Positions 6,119-7,250 of a stretch of DNA of 7,250 bases are shown here, one piece after another. Under the pieces are notes generated by a model. That model was given only the letters and a program-made list of their open reading frames with translations. It was not told the origin of the DNA and did not search any database. This stretch comes from Candidatus Zixiibacteriota bacterium (GTDB taxonomy: Bacteria; Zixibacteria; MSB-5A5; CAIYYT01): contig JAPLUP010000625.1 of NCBI GenBank assembly GCA_026397575.1, forward strand, positions 1-7,250. Direction: 5' to 3'. Each line of letters begins with the position of its first letter. Position 1 is the stretch's first letter. Made by a program: the position numbers and the translations under genes.

Positions 6119-6373
6119 TCACTTGTATCTGATTTTCATTACCAATACGGCGCAGGCGATTACAAAAGTGACGGCATTGGCGACGATGAGAGGCGTGTTG
6201 TGTATCAGGATACCATAAATCAGCCACAGCAGGACGCCGGTGCAGACGACAATATACATCGCCAGCGAGATATCATGCGTTGATCGTGTTTTGATGACTT
6301 TGACCAACTGCGGGACAAAGGCGACCGTGGTCAAAGTTGCGGCCAGCAGCCCGAGGAGAAGCAGGTAGTCCAT
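6119..6373 (-). CDS. SemiSWEET (MtN3/saliva, PQ-loop) sugar transporter
   Basis: An 84-residue membrane protein, the typical size of bacterial SemiSWEETs (about 85-95). Three hydrophobic segments at about 3-22, 37-57 and 60-79 form one triple-helix bundle. The PQ-loop motif FVPQLVKVIKT is at 19-29 with Pro21-Gln22, followed by Ser31-Thr32-x-Asp34-Ile-Ser. Trp50 in helix 2 and Asn66 in helix 3 correspond to the sugar-pocket residues known in SemiSWEETs. The protein works as a homodimer in the inner membrane, moving sugars down their gradient. The start is ATG at 6373. Reading further upstream (to 6448) adds 25 polar residues absent from the family and runs into the neighbouring promoter. No Shine-Dalgarno precedes the ATG; instead TAGAAT lies eight nt upstream. 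The gene is divergent from the FG-GAP protein gene and upstream of the epimerase gene. Confidence 0.9.
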   Translation of the reverse strand: MDYLLLLGLLAATLTTVAFVPQLVKVIKTRSTHDISLAMYIVVCTGVLLWLIYGILIHNTPLIVANAVTFVIACAVLVMKIRYK

Positions 6374-6381
6374 AGTGAAGT

Positions 6382-6410
6382 ATTCTACGGGTAGGTTCCG
6401 ACGCGGGCAA
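6382..6410 (-). promoter_or_regulatory. Candidate promoter giving a leaderless SemiSWEET transcript
   Basis: On the minus strand TTGCCC (6410-6405) and TAGAAT (6387-6382) are 17 bp apart; the -10 has five of six matches and the -35 four of six. Eight nt separate the -10 from the ATG at 6373, so transcription would begin at about the first base of the gene. This agrees with the lack of a Shine-Dalgarno sequence. Confidence 0.45.
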
Positions 6411-6441
6411 GCAAAAAGCCAGTCCGACCAGCCGAATTGTC

Positions 6442-6470
6442 TTGACAAAGGCGACCAGGTTTGCTATCTT
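6442..6470 (+). promoter_or_regulatory. Strong sigma70-type promoter for the FG-GAP protein gene
   Basis: A perfect -35, TTGACA (6442-6447), is followed after 17 bp by TATCTT (6465-6470), a four-of-six -10 that keeps the key T-A and final T. Transcription would begin near 6477, leaving a leader of about 47 nt with the ribosome site GGGAGG at 6513-6518. The -35 lies 31 bp from the -35 of the divergent SemiSWEET promoter candidate, so the two could influence each other. Confidence 0.65.
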
Positions 6471-6523
6471 GATGTCTGAAAATACTACCCAACGTCTCAC
6501 CTGTTCACCTTTGGGAGGTTGAC

Positions 6524-7250
6524 ATGTTCTTCAAAAAAGCCCTGATTCTGACAGTCCTTTCGTTGCTGCTGTGCCCGACGATCGCGGCAGGGTTCTGCTT
6601 CGACGCGCCGGTGAACTACGCGGCCGGAAATAGCCCTTACTCGGTCTTTGCCGTCGATCTGGACGGGGATGGGGATTTCGATCTGGCCGTGGCCAATTTG
6701 AACAACAACAACGTCTCGGTGCTGAAGAACAACGGGGATGGGACCTTTGCGGCCGCCGTAAACTACGCGGTCGGCACCAGTCCTATCTCGGTCTTTGCTG
6801 CTGATCTGGACGGAGATGGGGATTCGGATCTGGCCGTGGCCAATTTCAGCAGCAACAACATCTCGGTGCTGAAGAACAACGGGACTGGGACCTTTGCGGT
6901 GGCGGTCAACTACGCGGCTGGCACTTGGGCTTTCTCGGTCTTTGCCACCGATATAGACGGGGATAACGATGCCGACCTGGCGGTGGCCAACTACTTAAGC
7001 AACAATGTCTCGGTTTTGAAGAACAACGGGAATGGGACGTTTGCGGCGGCGGTCAACTACGCCGCCGGGAGTGGCCCTTGGTCGGTTTTTGCCGCCGATC
7101 TGGACGGGGATAATGATGCCGACCTGACGGTGGCCAATGCCTTCAGCGACGACGTCTCGGTGCTGAAGAACAACGGGGATGGGACCTTTGCGGCCGCCGT
7201 AAACTACGCGGTCGGCACCAGTCCTATCTCGGTCTTTGCTGCTGATCTGG
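6524..7250 (+). CDS. Secreted FG-GAP/VCBS-repeat beta-propeller protein, C-terminus cut by the window edge
   Basis: 242 residues are visible and the frame is open at the right edge. A signal peptide (MFFKK, hydrophobic core 6-17, Ala21-Ala22-Gly23) is cleaved around residue 22-23. Cys17 is preceded by Leu-Leu-Leu, so it is not a lipobox. From residue 30 the protein consists of exact 49-residue repeats (30-78, 79-127, 128-176, 177-225, 226 onward). Each has the frame VNYAxG, SVFAxDLDGDxDxDLxVAN, and NNxSVLKNNGxGTF. The D-x-D-G-D-x-D-x-D loop (D45, D47, D49, D51, D53 in unit 1) is the Ca2+-binding FG-GAP/VCBS signature, and each unit should form one propeller blade. Such proteins are surface or secreted, often with a C-terminal sorting domain, which would lie outside the window. 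ATG at 6524 has GGGAGG five nt upstream. The ligand is unknown. Confidence 0.9.
   Translation, partial: MFFKKALILTVLSLLLCPTIAAGFCFDAPVNYAAGNSPYSVFAVDLDGDGDFDLAVANLNNNNVSVLKNNGDGTFAAAVNYAVGTSPISVFAADLDGDGDSDLAVANFSSNNISVLKNNGTGTFAVAVNYAAGTWAFSVFATDIDGDNDADLAVANYLSNNVSVLKNNGNGTFAAAVNYAAGSGPWSVFAADLDGDNDADLTVANAFSDDVSVLKNNGDGTFAAAVNYAVGTSPISVFAADL
6611..7250 (+). repeat. In-frame tandem repeat, 147-nt period, 4.4 units visible
   Basis: The codon for the Val of VNYA begins at 6611, 6758, 6905, 7052 and 7199, always exactly 147 nt apart, with no indel. Units 1 and 2 share GATGGGGATT-type loop codons. Units 3 and 4 share GATAAC/TGATGCCGACCTG. The stretch 6711-6809 is identical to 7152-7250 (99 of 99 bases), an offset of 441 nt or three units, and the identity may continue past the edge. 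The repeat is coding and part of the FG-GAP protein. Confidence 0.95.

Noticed and set aside
5572..6132. Rightward open frame of 186 codons
   Set aside because: It is antisense to the epimerase-like gene, whose motifs cover its full length; the translation has no recognisable motif.
6498..6519. Two CACCT copies (6498-6502, 6506-6510) before the GGGAGGT ribosome site as a translation-blocking hairpin
   Set aside because: Only four consecutive pairs (ACCT with AGGT) can form, too weak to call a riboregulator.
6569..6577. Lipoprotein signal in the FG-GAP protein at Cys17
   Set aside because: The residues before Cys are Leu-Leu-Leu, not a lipobox with Gly/Ala/Ser at -1; an ordinary signal peptide with Ala-Ala-Gly fits better.

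Overview
The window looks like a chromosomal segment from an anaerobic, Gram-negative-type bacterium of moderate GC content. The closest fit I can suggest is the candidate phylum Zixibacteria or another FCB-like lineage. That is inference from the FG-GAP/VCBS surface protein with an exact 49-residue repeat and from the bacterial ketoisovalerate-type ferredoxin oxidoreductase operon. There is no rRNA or marker gene to confirm it. I see no tRNA, rRNA, CRISPR array, transposase or phage gene.

Region 1 (1-3757, all minus strand, transcribed leftwards) is one tight operon. In order of transcription it holds a P-loop ATPase of unknown role, a two-cluster [4Fe-4S] ferredoxin subunit, and the alpha, beta and gamma subunits of a 2-oxoacid:ferredoxin oxidoreductase (VorB/KorA, KorB and POR-gamma types). 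It ends with the start of a NuoE-like [2Fe-2S] thioredoxin-fold protein that runs off the left edge. Gaps are 20, 17 and 12 nt, followed by two 4-nt stop/start overlaps (ATGA, GTGA). The enzyme oxidatively decarboxylates a 2-oxoacid to an acyl-CoA with ferredoxin reduction, or runs in reverse. The NuoE-like gene suggests that electrons are passed on to NAD(H), possibly with an NuoF- or Hdr-type partner beyond the window.

Region 2 (3758-4157) is the divergent intergenic region between this operon and a plus-strand gene. It carries a candidate leftward promoter, a set of inverted TATTCCAAGT/ACTTGGAATA sites that look like an operator, and a weak candidate rightward promoter.

Region 3 (4158-5021, plus) encodes a secreted protein of the toast-rack/LiaF-C-like type, with six recurring Gly-rich beta-solenoid rungs. 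A wobble-containing hairpin lies between it and the convergent gene.

Region 4 (5092-6373, minus) holds a TIGR01777/YfcH-type NAD(P)-dependent epimerase-like SDR and, upstream of it, a SemiSWEET sugar transporter. Both lack a Shine-Dalgarno sequence and have a -10-like hexamer 5-8 nt before the ATG, so both may be leaderless.

Region 5 (6374-7250, plus) starts with a strong sigma70-type promoter (TTGACA, 17 bp, TATCTT). It drives a secreted FG-GAP/VCBS beta-propeller protein built of exact 147-nt repeats, which continues past the right edge. The second and fifth units share a 99-nt identical stretch, a sign of recent duplication of a three-unit block.

Most of the window is ordinary metabolism. 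The best candidates for something undescribed are the uncharacterised ATPase heading the oxidoreductase operon and the operator-like inverted repeats in front of it.
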